A DNA stretch of 64,000 bases from Tepidiphilus succinatimandens (GCF_006503695.1 NZ_SBIK01000011.1:1-64000), one strand, 5' to 3'. Positions 7,513-14,956 are shown, counted from the first letter of the stretch. Program-made: numbers and translations. The notes: a model not told the origin generated them from the letters alone.

Positions 7513-9189
7513 ATGTCATATGGATTGAAACCGACGATACGCGAACGGGTTTTGCACACGCACTGGAAAGCCTGTGTCGAGGCAATCCGGGATCGCTTTC
7601 CGGCGCTTTCACCCCGGCTTGCGGCCATCGTCCTTGGGTACGCCGTCGACGGACGTTTGCCGCCGGCGTGGGATACCGAAGAAATTGCGCGCAAGATCGG
7701 AATCCCTCCGGGAAACTTCTCCGAGCTAATGCCGGAAATACATCGGATCGTCGAAAAGGCCGCCGAGAAGCCGCCAGTCAACCTTCCCTCGACGAAAGCC
7801 GGAAGCTCCGGGCACAGGAGATGGGCGCTTGCGCTTGCGCTTGTAACGCTGTCCTTGACAGGTGTCGTCCTTGCCGACCAGAACGGAGCCTTTCAGGATG
7901 GCAAGAGCCTGGGCAGTTCGGTCAACCAGAGTGCGTTTTCCGGGATCAATAGCGGGGCTGCATCCGACAAGATACCCGGCTACGGCACGAATCCTTCCGA
8001 GACACAATTCTTTCAAGGCGGGCAGGGGCAATTGTCCGGGCCTGGGGTGGCGAAGATGCAGAACTGCGCGACAGCAACGCCCGACTCCGATCCCATCAAG
8101 CGTCAGGAGTGCGAGGCGGTGAACTTCCTGGCGCGTAATCCACAGATCAGGCCGCAATTCAACATCACCAAGAACGACCCGATGATCCTTGCGGCAAAAC
8201 ACGCGAGGGACAATGCAGAAGAATTCTTCAAGTCGCTCGGAATCAATGGCGGAACCGGATCCGGTTCACAATGCACGACGCGGGTGGAGACGACTCCCGC
8301 GCAGTACTCCACCGAAACGTGTTCGTCCTTCAAGGAAGTCAATGAGCAGCAATGCACAATGGGCCGTCTCGTCAACATCGACACCGATTCCAACTTCCAG
8401 TGCGATCAGACGATAAATGCGTATGAGACGCTGAAGTGTCGACGTAGCTCGAATATCACGTGTACGGGTGGAGGGGATGGATGTGATCGTGGTGGCATCA
8501 TACCCAATAGCTGGGCAGGAGACATGGCTACGTCGTGGTTCCCAAGCGGCGGGGGGAACTATATCCTACAGTTCGGCACTATCGCCGATAACTATTGGCG
8601 TGATGGGGTATACGATCGTACTTTAACTTTCACAATCAGCGATCTCAATTTGATTACCGTATTTGCACTGACTAGAGTCTCGTTTGACGACTGGCTTCTA
8701 GTTCAGGTGAACGGCACCACCGTCTATGTTGGCCCAAAAGGAGGCGACCGACTGTTAATCTATCAGCCAGCGCCGGTCTTTGAATCTAACAATTTTAATA
8801 TTTGCCAAGAAGTATATAATAAACATGGAAATTGGGCTTGCGCTAGTATTGGCGCGTGGTACGGGGAAAATGGGAGTTTTGACTACTATGAAAGTTGTAC
8901 AAAAGTTAGTGGGGGGTGGAATTGTATACCATACGATTCCCGAACCGGGATGGTTCAGTATTGCTCAAATTGTTTCGGCTACGCAGAACTAAAGACAAGC
9001 TGGAATTTTAACCTAAACATTGATTTGAGGCCATACCTCAGGAATGGGTCTAATACTATTTTCACGCGTACCATTGTAGGGGGGTCTGGCGAAAACGCAA
9101 TCCAAATAACCACAAGGCAAAAATGCCCCCTCCAGTGTAGCATTTCTACACAAAACGGTTGTGCGTCGCTTGAAGCGAGGGCGCAATGA
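7513..9189 (+). CDS. TraN-like mating-pair protein, first CDS (core plus tip-like insert)
   Basis: This 558-residue protein has a charged, apparently cytoplasmic stretch (1-100) before a hydrophobic segment (about 103-122, ending GVVLADQ) that looks like a signal peptide. That suggests a fusion or a misplaced start. After it come a TraN-like block (NFLARNPQIRPQFNITKNDP, about 207-226) and a paired-cysteine zone. From about 8,440 a beta-sandwich-like region appears (FDDWLLVQVNG, then NIDLRPYLRNGSNTI). This last part is conspicuously AT-rich compared with its neighbours. The stop overlaps the next CDS by 4 bases (ATGA), and the two may be halves of one outer-membrane adhesin. Confidence 0.6.
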   Translation: MSYGLKPTIRERVLHTHWKACVEAIRDRFPALSPRLAAIVLGYAVDGRLPPAWDTEEIARKIGIPPGNFSELMPEIHRIVEKAAEKPPVNLPSTKAGSSGHRRWALALALVTLSLTGVVLADQNGAFQDGKSLGSSVNQSAFSGINSGAASDKIPGYGTNPSETQFFQGGQGQLSGPGVAKMQNCATATPDSDPIKRQECEAVNFLARNPQIRPQFNITKNDPMILAAKHARDNAEEFFKSLGINGGTGSGSQCTTRVETTPAQYSTETCSSFKEVNEQQCTMGRLVNIDTDSNFQCDQTINAYETLKCRRSSNITCTGGGDGCDRGGIIPNSWAGDMATSWFPSGGGNYILQFGTIADNYWRDGVYDRTLTFTISDLNLITVFALTRVSFDDWLLVQVNGTTVYVGPKGGDRLLIYQPAPVFESNNFNICQEVYNKHGNWACASIGAWYGENGSFDYYESCTKVSGGWNCIPYDSRTGMVQYCSNCFGYAELKTSWNFNLNIDLRPYLRNGSNTIFTRTIVGGSGENAIQITTRQKCPLQCSISTQNGCASLEARAQ

Positions 9190-10832
9190 TGTACCGCATC
9201 TCTGCAATGATTTTTTTCTTCTTTATATTGAACAGCGCTGCTCTTGCAGGGGATTGCAAAAAAACCGGTTCCGTGTGTGTCGATTCGACACCCTGCAAGA
9301 CCATTTCGGGGCAACAGGTATGTCTGTCCCAGTTCGGGTTGTCGTGCTGGGAGTACGAGGACACCTATACCTGCATCAAGCCGAATGCAGTCAACTACTG
9401 TCAGCCGTTCGTCGATGCGCAGCCTGCGTGCTGGCAAACCAGTTCGCAATGCTCGCAATGGGATTCCATTCTCAATAGCGGCTGCATGAAATACACTCAG
9501 ACCTGGCGCTGCAACGATCCATCGAAACCGACCCCGACGAACACGATCAGGCTCAACGATACGTACACCCTGATTTCCAGCAACTACGACGCGTCGCCTT
9601 GCAGTAGCCTGAGCGGAAACACCAACTGTCAGATCGCGGAAAGCCGGTGCGTCCAGACGACGCCGGACAATCCGCTGCCTCCTGGTATTAGTTCTTCTCA
9701 AGTAGCCCCAGATGGGTGTTACAAAAAACAGGAAACATACGCTTGTTTCACTGGCAGATCGTATACATCGGAGTGCGATGGCTACGCGAGCAATCCTAAC
9801 TGTACGCTCCAATCGACGTCGTCCTGCGATCCGGACGATATGATCAACGGCACGTGTGCCTACACGGAGCGGACCTATCGGTGCATGTCGCAACCGCCGA
9901 AGACTAGCACGGTCACGGACTGCTCCGGTCAATTTTTCTGTCAGGACGGGAAATGCTTCGACAAGGGATATGAAAACGATCCCGATTTCGCCCGTGCGAT
10001 GGCGCTCATGGAAGCGGCCAGAGAAGCAGGTACCTACTTGGACCCGAACACGATTCAAATATTCAGCGGAGTGAAATCGAGCTGCAAGATCAAGCTATTC
10101 GGCCTCGCCAACTGCTGCCAGAAGAGCGGTGGCGGCGCTGGAATGAGTAATAAGAACATGGCACTACTAGCAGGAGGAGCTGAGGCTGCCAGATTTTTTG
10201 GTTCGCCATACGTATATGACGCTTTGTATGCTTCGGATGTGCCGTGGCTCGTCAACAGGGCCTTAGATGCATGGAGTTCGAACGCTTGGTCATCGACTAC
10301 CCTTACCAGTTTCTATGGCCTCCAGTTTTCTTTCTCACCGGCTGCCGGACTGGAATTCGTAGGATTCGATCCATATTCATTTGCGTTACAAGTTGGAATG
10401 ATGATCGTGCAAGAGATGCTTTCCTGTGAGCAGAAGGAACAAATCCTCGCCCTGCGCCGCGGGCAGAATCTCTGCCATGAGGTGGGATCGTATTGCTCGA
10501 AGAAACTTCCCGTCGTTAAAACGTGCATCGAGAGAACGAAATCCTATTGCTGCTTCAACAGCCGCCTTGCCAAGATAATCAACGAGCAGGGCAGAGCCCA
10601 AATCGGAAAGGGATGGGGAAGTGCAAAAAGCCCAAACTGCTCCGGTTTTACTCAGGAAGAATTCGCGAGGATCGATTTCTCCAGAATCGATCTTTCCGAG
10701 TTTATGGACGAGATCATGAGAAATATTAAGATGCCTGACCTTTCTGGGATTCAACAAAACATGCAGGGAGTTGTGCAGCAGAAAGTGCAAAACTACTATC
10801 AGCGAGGAAGTCAGTCAACTACCCCCGACTGA
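9186..10832 (+). CDS. traN: TraN, mating-pair stabilisation protein, C-terminal CDS (3' end altered by IS)
   Basis: This 548-residue cysteine-rich outer-membrane protein has a signal peptide (1-21, LNSAALAGD). Repeated modules of paired cysteines (ETYTC/CY-type, about 25-245) follow. The conserved TraN C-terminal domain comes last: CEQKEQILALRRGQNLC, YCSKKLPVVKTCIERTKSYC and GSAKSPNCSGFTQEEFARID. TraN stabilises contact with recipients. The last residues and the TGA stop are supplied by the terminal palindrome of the downstream TnpB element, so the native end is lost or displaced. GC is low near the 5' end, as in the preceding CDS. Confidence 0.75.
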   Translation: MMYRISAMIFFFFILNSAALAGDCKKTGSVCVDSTPCKTISGQQVCLSQFGLSCWEYEDTYTCIKPNAVNYCQPFVDAQPACWQTSSQCSQWDSILNSGCMKYTQTWRCNDPSKPTPTNTIRLNDTYTLISSNYDASPCSSLSGNTNCQIAESRCVQTTPDNPLPPGISSSQVAPDGCYKKQETYACFTGRSYTSECDGYASNPNCTLQSTSSCDPDDMINGTCAYTERTYRCMSQPPKTSTVTDCSGQFFCQDGKCFDKGYENDPDFARAMALMEAAREAGTYLDPNTIQIFSGVKSSCKIKLFGLANCCQKSGGGAGMSNKNMALLAGGAEAARFFGSPYVYDALYASDVPWLVNRALDAWSSNAWSSTTLTSFYGLQFSFSPAAGLEFVGFDPYSFALQVGMMIVQEMLSCEQKEQILALRRGQNLCHEVGSYCSKKLPVVKTCIERTKSYCCFNSRLAKIINEQGRAQIGKGWGSAKSPNCSGFTQEEFARIDFSRIDLSEFMDEIMRNIKMPDLSGIQQNMQGVVQQKVQNYYQRGSQSTTPD

Positions 10833-10841
10833 AGTCGGGGG
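10822..10841. repeat. Terminal palindrome, right end of the TnpB element
   Basis: Perfect palindrome CCCCCGACT-GA-AGTCGGGGG. It contains the TGA (10830-10832) that now ends traN and lies 12 bases beyond the tnpB stop. It is identical to the copy at 12041-12060. In the TnpB system the guide RNA scaffold normally covers the tnpB 3' end and this hairpin. Confidence 0.85.
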
Positions 10842-10853
10842 CTTGTCCCTGTA

Positions 10854-11984
10854 CTACGCAAACAGGAGGTCCTGATGCTGTTCCGAGACTTTAGGCCGAT
10901 TGACGGCGGCCCTGGCGATGGAACGAATGTTCCTTGCCGCGTTCACATCCGCATGGTCGGTATGTCCACAGACCACGCAGCGGAACTCTGCTTGCGATGG
11001 GCGGTTGGCTTTGGCTGCATGGCCACATGCCGCGCACGTTTGGCTGGTGTACGCAGGAGAAACCAGCACGACATCCACGCCATGGAGCCTTGCCTTGTAC
11101 TCGATGAACGTGCGCAGTTGACGAAAAGCCCATCCGCCCATCCTCGCCCGTTGTGCCTTGCGAAACCGTGTCCGAGCGCGGATGCCTTTGAGGTCTTCCA
11201 AGGCGATTCCGCGCCCGGTGCCTTTGGCCTTGGCAACGAGCGATTTGGCAATACGATGGTTTTCGTTGGCTCGAAATCTTCTCTCTTTGCCGCTCAAGCG
11301 CTTGAGTTTGCGTCGAATGTTCTTGGGGCGAAGTCCGCGCCGCTTTTTCCCCGCAGCGGCTTTCTGCAAGCTACGGCGAAGCGCGTGTTGTCTAATACGT
11401 ACCGCTTCTACTGCATTGCCGCTATAGCGTTGCCCGTCGCTGTCGGTGGCGATATTGGCCACTCCGAGATCGACGCCGATGAAGTCGGTCGTTGGCGGCT
11501 TGGTGCCGTCTGGCAGATCGACGGTCACAAGCAGGAACCACTTGCCATCCTTGCGCAGGACGAGATCACATTGCCCCTTGGCGGCGGTAAACCGTTCTTG
11601 CTGATACTTGCCCATGACCATGGGCACGAGAATGCGACCCGAGAGCGTCAAAAGCGACACGCGGTCAATGCCCTTGAAGCTCATCAACCGCTGGTCATAG
11701 GGGACAGCGGCAAGCGGACGAAACTGCGGTCGCTTGGACTTGTCCCGCTTGTAGGCTTCGCAGACTTGCGCAATGCAGCGCACCGCCATCTGGGCCGACA
11801 GTCCGAATCTCTCGCGCAACTCAGCGTAGCAAAGCTTTTGCAGCAGGATTTTGTTGGCGGTCTTTCTTGCAAACGCCTCTCCGGCCAACCAGTTGGCTGC
11901 TTCGTTGAAGGCGCGCATGGTCGCTTCGAGCAAAGCGGCTTGCTCCGATGTAGGCAGAAGTTGTGTCTGCAAGGTCAGCTTCAT
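10854..11984 (-). CDS. tnpB: TnpB RNA-guided nuclease of an IS200/IS605 element
   Basis: This 376-residue protein appears intact. The RuvC-like active site shows IGVDLGVANIAT (first Asp, about 170), IALEDLKGIRAR (Glu, about 260) and HADVNAARNI (last Asp, about 345). A zinc finger is inserted with CAACGH and CVVCGH. TnpB cuts DNA next to a short target motif using an RNA made from the element's right end, which favours retention of the element. I chose ATG at 11984 (MKLTLQTQLLP) because an upstream ATG at 11996 falls in the -10 box; the longer form would add four residues. Confidence 0.88.
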   Translation of the reverse strand: MKLTLQTQLLPTSEQAALLEATMRAFNEAANWLAGEAFARKTANKILLQKLCYAELRERFGLSAQMAVRCIAQVCEAYKRDKSKRPQFRPLAAVPYDQRLMSFKGIDRVSLLTLSGRILVPMVMGKYQQERFTAAKGQCDLVLRKDGKWFLLVTVDLPDGTKPPTTDFIGVDLGVANIATDSDGQRYSGNAVEAVRIRQHALRRSLQKAAAGKKRRGLRPKNIRRKLKRLSGKERRFRANENHRIAKSLVAKAKGTGRGIALEDLKGIRARTRFRKAQRARMGGWAFRQLRTFIEYKARLHGVDVVLVSPAYTSQTCAACGHAAKANRPSQAEFRCVVCGHTDHADVNAARNIRSIARAAVNRPKVSEQHQDLLFA

Positions 11985-12020
11985 GCCTATAGTCATAGGC
12001 GGATTGGTTCAATATGTCAA
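11985..12020 (-). promoter_or_regulatory. tnpB promoter overlapping a perfect palindrome
   Basis: On the minus strand a perfect TTGACA (12015-12020), a 17-bp spacer and TATGAC (11992-11997) precede tnpB. The -10 lies inside the perfect 6-bp-arm palindrome GCCTATAGTCATAGGC (11985-12000). The expected transcription start is within a base or two of the chosen ATG, so the message may be leaderless. Confidence 0.6.
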
Positions 12021-12040
12021 CCCATGGGGCCGCGCTTCCT

Positions 12041-12060
12041 CCCCCGACTGAAGTCGGGGG
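12041..12060. repeat. Terminal palindrome, left end of the TnpB element
   Basis: An exact copy of the 10822-10841 palindrome, again followed by CTT. It marks the promoter-side end of the element, about 20 bases before the GTG start of the next gene. Confidence 0.85.
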
Positions 12061-12079
12061 CTTCCGCGCTGGTGATGCT

Positions 12080-12862
12080 GTGAAGAAGGTCGCGAAACAA
12101 ACAGCGGTCCTGGCTGTCATTGGCTGCCTGGCGCTGCCATTGCACGCACAGGATCATGACCAGGCCGGAAGCCAGAATGAAACCAAGAGCGGCCAACGTG
12201 ACGAGCAACCGGGCCAGCCAGCCATCTCCATCACGAAGGATGGCAGTCTGCCGCTTGAGCAATTGTCTGGGAAGAAGGTGTTCGTGGTCTTCAGGAACAG
12301 CGGCAAGCTGACAGAGGTGCTGGCGGATCGCGTGGCGAGCCTGGGCGGTCAGATTGCACCCTCGGAAGAGGAGGCGGAGCTGATCCTGGGAGGCGAAGGC
12401 TTTTACGCGGCGAGGCGGGAGTTCGGGAGCCGTCAGGCACGCGCCGATGTGGGCGAAGTGTTCGAGAAGGCCGGCCATGTCGAGACAAAGAATGAGTCGT
12501 TGAACATCGTGTTGTCCCACGGAGGCCCCGTTTTGAGCGCCGGCGAGTCGATGGTGGTGTCGAATTTCCTGAACTTCGTTGGGGAAGCGACCGGATTCAA
12601 AGGCTGGTTCAACAACCTCGTCGCAGGCGACCCGGACGGCTTTTGTTTCAAGGGATGCGAGTACAGACAAGAAGCCACGATCAGTCTGGAGATGCGCAGC
12701 CGCGAAGGGGCGCGCATTGGTACTGCGTCGGTCACGGCGGGCGCGGAAGATAGAAAGCTCATGCCCTTGCCGCTCATCGAGGCGGCTTTGGGAGCGATGT
12801 TGGGTGAGTTCGGCGGTAGATCCCAACAGACTGACGCCGGCACAACGACAAACTCGCAATAG
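12080..12862 (+). CDS. Exported protein of the conjugative island, function unknown
   Basis: This 260-residue protein starts at GTG 12080 and opens directly with a signal peptide (VKKVAKQTAVLAVIGCLALP, cleaved after HAQ). An ATG at 12014 would start inside the IS element. The mature part has a disordered linker, then KKVFVVFRNSGKLTEVLADRVASLGGQI and EAELILGGEGFY. That pattern, two strands around a helix, loosely recalls the TraT surface-exclusion fold. Two cysteines (FCFKGC) lie near residue 190. It probably continued the traN operon before the IS arrived. Function is not established. Confidence 0.6.
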   Translation: MKKVAKQTAVLAVIGCLALPLHAQDHDQAGSQNETKSGQRDEQPGQPAISITKDGSLPLEQLSGKKVFVVFRNSGKLTEVLADRVASLGGQIAPSEEEAELILGGEGFYAARREFGSRQARADVGEVFEKAGHVETKNESLNIVLSHGGPVLSAGESMVVSNFLNFVGEATGFKGWFNNLVAGDPDGFCFKGCEYRQEATISLEMRSREGARIGTASVTAGAEDRKLMPLPLIEAALGAMLGEFGGRSQQTDAGTTTNSQ

Positions 12863-12871
12863 GCAAATGCC

Positions 12872-13282
12872 ATGAGACTGCACCAAGGTATTGTCACGGT
12901 GGTTGCGATGGTATTGATACCCATCACCCACGCCGCCGAATACACCAGCGCCAAGCCGTTGCTCCTGCAAGCCATCGACGCTCCGGATGGACGCGCCCAG
13001 GGCGAGATCGTCGGCCCAATCGCGGACAAGTTCCGGGAGACGACCAAATCAAGCGCGCCAGTCATGGCAGAGGTAACCACCATCAAGAGCTTCAAGCAGG
13101 AGGGGTGCAAACGGCTCAATGTGCGATTGACGCAGGCGAACGTGCCCACGAAAGACGGGCAAACGATCGACTTCGCCATAGACTACGGCATCAATCTGTG
13201 CCGAGATGGTAGTCCGCCGACCGAAGGGATGGACCTGGAGAAGGTCGGGGAAGTGCTTGGCTCGGCCGATGCGGACGAGTAG
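12872..13282 (+). CDS. Small exported protein of the conjugative island, function unknown
   Basis: This 136-residue protein has a signal peptide (1-21, VLIPITHA/AE). The mature domain has two cysteines (KQEGCKRLNV and NLCRDGS) that could form one disulfide. It starts 9 bases after the previous gene and is probably co-transcribed. The pattern 'KSSAPVMAEVTTIKSFKQEGCKRLNVRL' with 'GQTIDFAIDYGINLC' is that of a small periplasmic beta protein. I do not recognise the family. Confidence 0.6.
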   Translation: MRLHQGIVTVVAMVLIPITHAAEYTSAKPLLLQAIDAPDGRAQGEIVGPIADKFRETTKSSAPVMAEVTTIKSFKQEGCKRLNVRLTQANVPTKDGQTIDFAIDYGINLCRDGSPPTEGMDLEKVGEVLGSADADE

Positions 13283-13321
13283 CAGGGGGCTTGAGCACCT
13301 GCCTTACTGGGCGTTCGTTGA

Positions 13322-13347
13322 CATCCTTCCCGCCCTGAATGACGGGG
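13322..13347. repeat. Decayed IS200/IS605-type end
   Basis: ACATCCTTCCCGCCCTGAAT followed by GACGGGG resembles a mutated version of the usual CATCCTCCCCGCCC/GGGCGGGG terminal hairpin of TnpB-type elements. No tnpB is next to it. It lies between the last island gene and the Rpn nuclease gene. Confidence 0.3.
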
Positions 13348-13363
13348 TCTGCCGCGCGCCGGG

Positions 13364-13609
13364 TCATTCTCCGAAGACATCTTCGAGGCGCGTCGCATCG
13401 AGCACGCGGTCGAGCCAGGTGTCGATCTCGTCAGCGCTTGCCGAGCGCAAACGTGCCTGTACCCATTCGGGCAAGGAACCGAAGCGGCGAATGAGCAGGC
13501 GTTGCAATGCAAGGGCTTCGCCTTCCAACCGACCTTCGAGCCGACCTTCGAGCCGACCTTCGGTCTTGACCTCTCGTTCCCACTGTTTGAATCGTTCGGC
13601 CAGTTGCAT
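13364..13609 (-). CDS. Candidate intragenic small Rpn C-terminal product (RpnS-like)
   Basis: An in-frame ATG at 13609 is preceded by GGGAGAG (13616-13622) at ideal spacing. It would yield an 81-residue C-terminal product beginning MQLAERFKQWEREVKTEGRL. In E. coli Rpn systems an internally translated C-terminal fragment neutralises the full-length nuclease. The internal ribosome-binding site is seen directly; that it is used is inference. Confidence 0.4.
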   Translation of the reverse strand: MQLAERFKQWEREVKTEGRLEGRLEGRLEGEALALQRLLIRRFGSLPEWVQARLRSASADEIDTWLDRVLDATRLEDVFGE

Positions 13610-14323
13610 GGTGATCTCTCCCAGGTCGTGGGCTTCGGGTACGTTCAGTTCCGGGCGCAGGTCGCGCAGCAGATATTCTCGAATCCAGACGCTCAGGATG
13701 CGTTCGAGTTCCGCATCGTCGGCAAACCAGCGGTGCAGCGCCTCGATGAACCGGGCCAGATCCCGCGGGCTCTGCTGACGCTTGAGCCGGATGGTGGCGG
13801 CGACCACGTTCTTCAAGCCGGCGAGCACCTCGTCACTGTAGGCGTTCTCGTCGATGAGCAGATACGCCATCCGCGGCAGGTAGCGGGCAATGAGCCCCGG
13901 CGGATCCTTGGGCAGCAGCTCGGCGATGTCGGTGGCGGCATTCCAGGGCGTATCTCCCGTGTAGAAGACGATGGGCAGCACCGGCGGCAGGTGCCGGCCC
14001 GCGATCTGCCCGCCCTTGATGAGGTCCTGGTATAGGAGCCCCACGTAGGTCATGAGCCGCACCGCCATCCAGCGGTCGACGCCGCTCTGGAATTCGATGA
14101 GGAAGTAGAGGTAGAGCCAGTCTTCCTCGGTTCTCACCCGCCAGACGACGTCGTCGGCGCGCTCGCGCAGGTCTTCGCTCACGTAGCTTGCGTTCATGCG
14201 CTCGAGCGTGGAGAAGTCCAGGCGCTTCATCTCCTCGTCGGGGATGAACCCTTCGACGAGGTGGCGCACCACCTTGGGCGAGGAGAAGAGGTGCTTGTAG
14301 CTGGCGTCGTGGCGGGCGTTCAT
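13364..14323 (-). CDS. Rpn-family recombination-promoting nuclease (PD-(D/E)XK)
   Basis: This 319-residue protein shows the Rpn/YhgA-like nuclease core. MNARHDASYKHLFSSPKVVR marks the N-terminus, and a PD-(D/E)XK-like site follows (DDVVWRVRTEEDWLYLYFLIEFQS, about 58-81, with catalytic-type D, E and Q). A PIVFYTGDTPW block comes after. The start at 14323 is the family's conserved MNxxHDxxYKxLF; reading further upstream would fuse unrelated sequence. The C-terminal part holds EGRLEGRLEGRLEG repeats and a helical tail. Rpn nucleases cause DNA breaks and are implicated in phage defence. It is minus-strand and monocistronic. Confidence 0.85.
   Translation of the reverse strand: MNARHDASYKHLFSSPKVVRHLVEGFIPDEEMKRLDFSTLERMNASYVSEDLRERADDVVWRVRTEEDWLYLYFLIEFQSGVDRWMAVRLMTYVGLLYQDLIKGGQIAGRHLPPVLPIVFYTGDTPWNAATDIAELLPKDPPGLIARYLPRMAYLLIDENAYSDEVLAGLKNVVAATIRLKRQQSPRDLARFIEALHRWFADDAELERILSVWIREYLLRDLRPELNVPEAHDLGEITMQLAERFKQWEREVKTEGRLEGRLEGRLEGEALALQRLLIRRFGSLPEWVQARLRSASADEIDTWLDRVLDATRLEDVFGE
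13521..13566. repeat. 12-bp tandem repeats in the Rpn gene
   Basis: Four head-to-tail units of CCTTCGAGCCGA occur, with two exact and two degenerate copies (13521, 13533, 13545, 13557). They encode the E-G-R-L repeats just before the Rpn C-terminal helical domain. The length is a multiple of three, so copy-number change would alter a linker, not the frame. Confidence 0.75.
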
Positions 14324-14635
14324 GTCGCCTATTGTAGCCGCATGGGGCATGTCCGTGCCCATCGTAACGTCTGCCGATGAGGTCCCGCAGCGCACCAGCC
14401 GGTCAGCCAACGCCACCGCATCGGCGCGTTCGGCCTCCAGCTCGGTGCGTGCTACCTGCAACGCCTCACGCTCTGCGGCGAGCCGGGCCTGCGCGGACTC
14501 GACGGCGGCGCTCCACACCGCACTGCCAAGACTAGCCAGCCGCTCGGCTACGGCCTGCGGCACCGGCTCGGAAAGCGTCGCGGCGCTGTCGGCCTGACTG
14601 GATCTGCTCTCAAAAACGTACGCAAAAGTGCGCAC
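14324..14635 (-). pseudogene. KfrA-like coiled-coil gene fragment
   Basis: In frame with and directly upstream of the Rpn gene lie about 100 codons. Their translation (VPQAVAERLASLGSAVWSAA, then ARLAAEREALQVARTELEAE) resembles the early coiled coil of KfrA-type plasmid proteins. No HTH domain precedes it and the GTG 'start' lies inside an inverted repeat. It is best read as a remnant, not a start extension of Rpn. The rest of the 14324-14956 gap shows only the inverted repeat and short broken frames. Confidence 0.4.
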
Positions 14636-14647
14636 GGTTTTGAGAGC
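14606..14647. repeat. Long inverted repeat next to the KfrA-like remnant
   Basis: Perfect 10-bp arms GCTCTCAAAA (14606-14615) and TTTTGAGAGC (14638-14647) enclose a second, slightly imperfect inner stem (CGTACGC against GCGCACG). This could be a protein-binding site, a recombination site or the scar of the island's edge. It lacks the T-run of a terminator. Confidence 0.6.
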
Positions 14648-14956
14648 AGGTGGGCGACAAGAAGCCCAGTGGTCCGTCCTTGAAACTTCTCAACCTGATC
14701 GAACGCAAGGGGCTCGAAGCCGTGCTGTAGGATGAACCGGATGGGCGCGCTGCTCCACGCGAAAGAAGGTTGGCGGGTGCGTCTGGCAACATACGGCAGC
14801 AACAGGCATCAGCAAGGGGATGATTCGCAATGGTATTTTTGCTGGTATCTGGCAAAATCGACCGGTAAAAGAAACCAGAAATCAATATGTTGGGATTGTC
14901 GTTGATAAGTGAGTGGGAGTGAAAAGAACGCGCCGCGGTGATTCGACCTCGTCGCC

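Larger units (their letters stand above)
10815..12066 (-). mobile_element. IS200/IS605-type element carrying TnpB (no TnpA)
   Basis: It is bounded by two identical perfect palindromes, CCCCCGACTGAAGTCGGGGG, at 10822-10841 and 12041-12060. The only gene inside is tnpB on the minus strand, so the right end is near 10815 and the left end near 12066. Transposition would need TnpA in trans. It sits between traN and the following exported-protein gene. Exact ends are estimates. Confidence 0.75.

Noticed and set aside
13521-13566. CRISPR-like short repeats
   Set aside because: The 12-bp units are contiguous, without spacers, and encode an amino-acid repeat. No CRISPR array or cas gene was seen anywhere in the window.
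14324-14635. N-terminal extension of the Rpn nuclease (start at 14635)
   Set aside because: The conserved family start lies at 14323, the extra residues look like a KfrA-type coiled coil, and the putative GTG is inside an inverted repeat.
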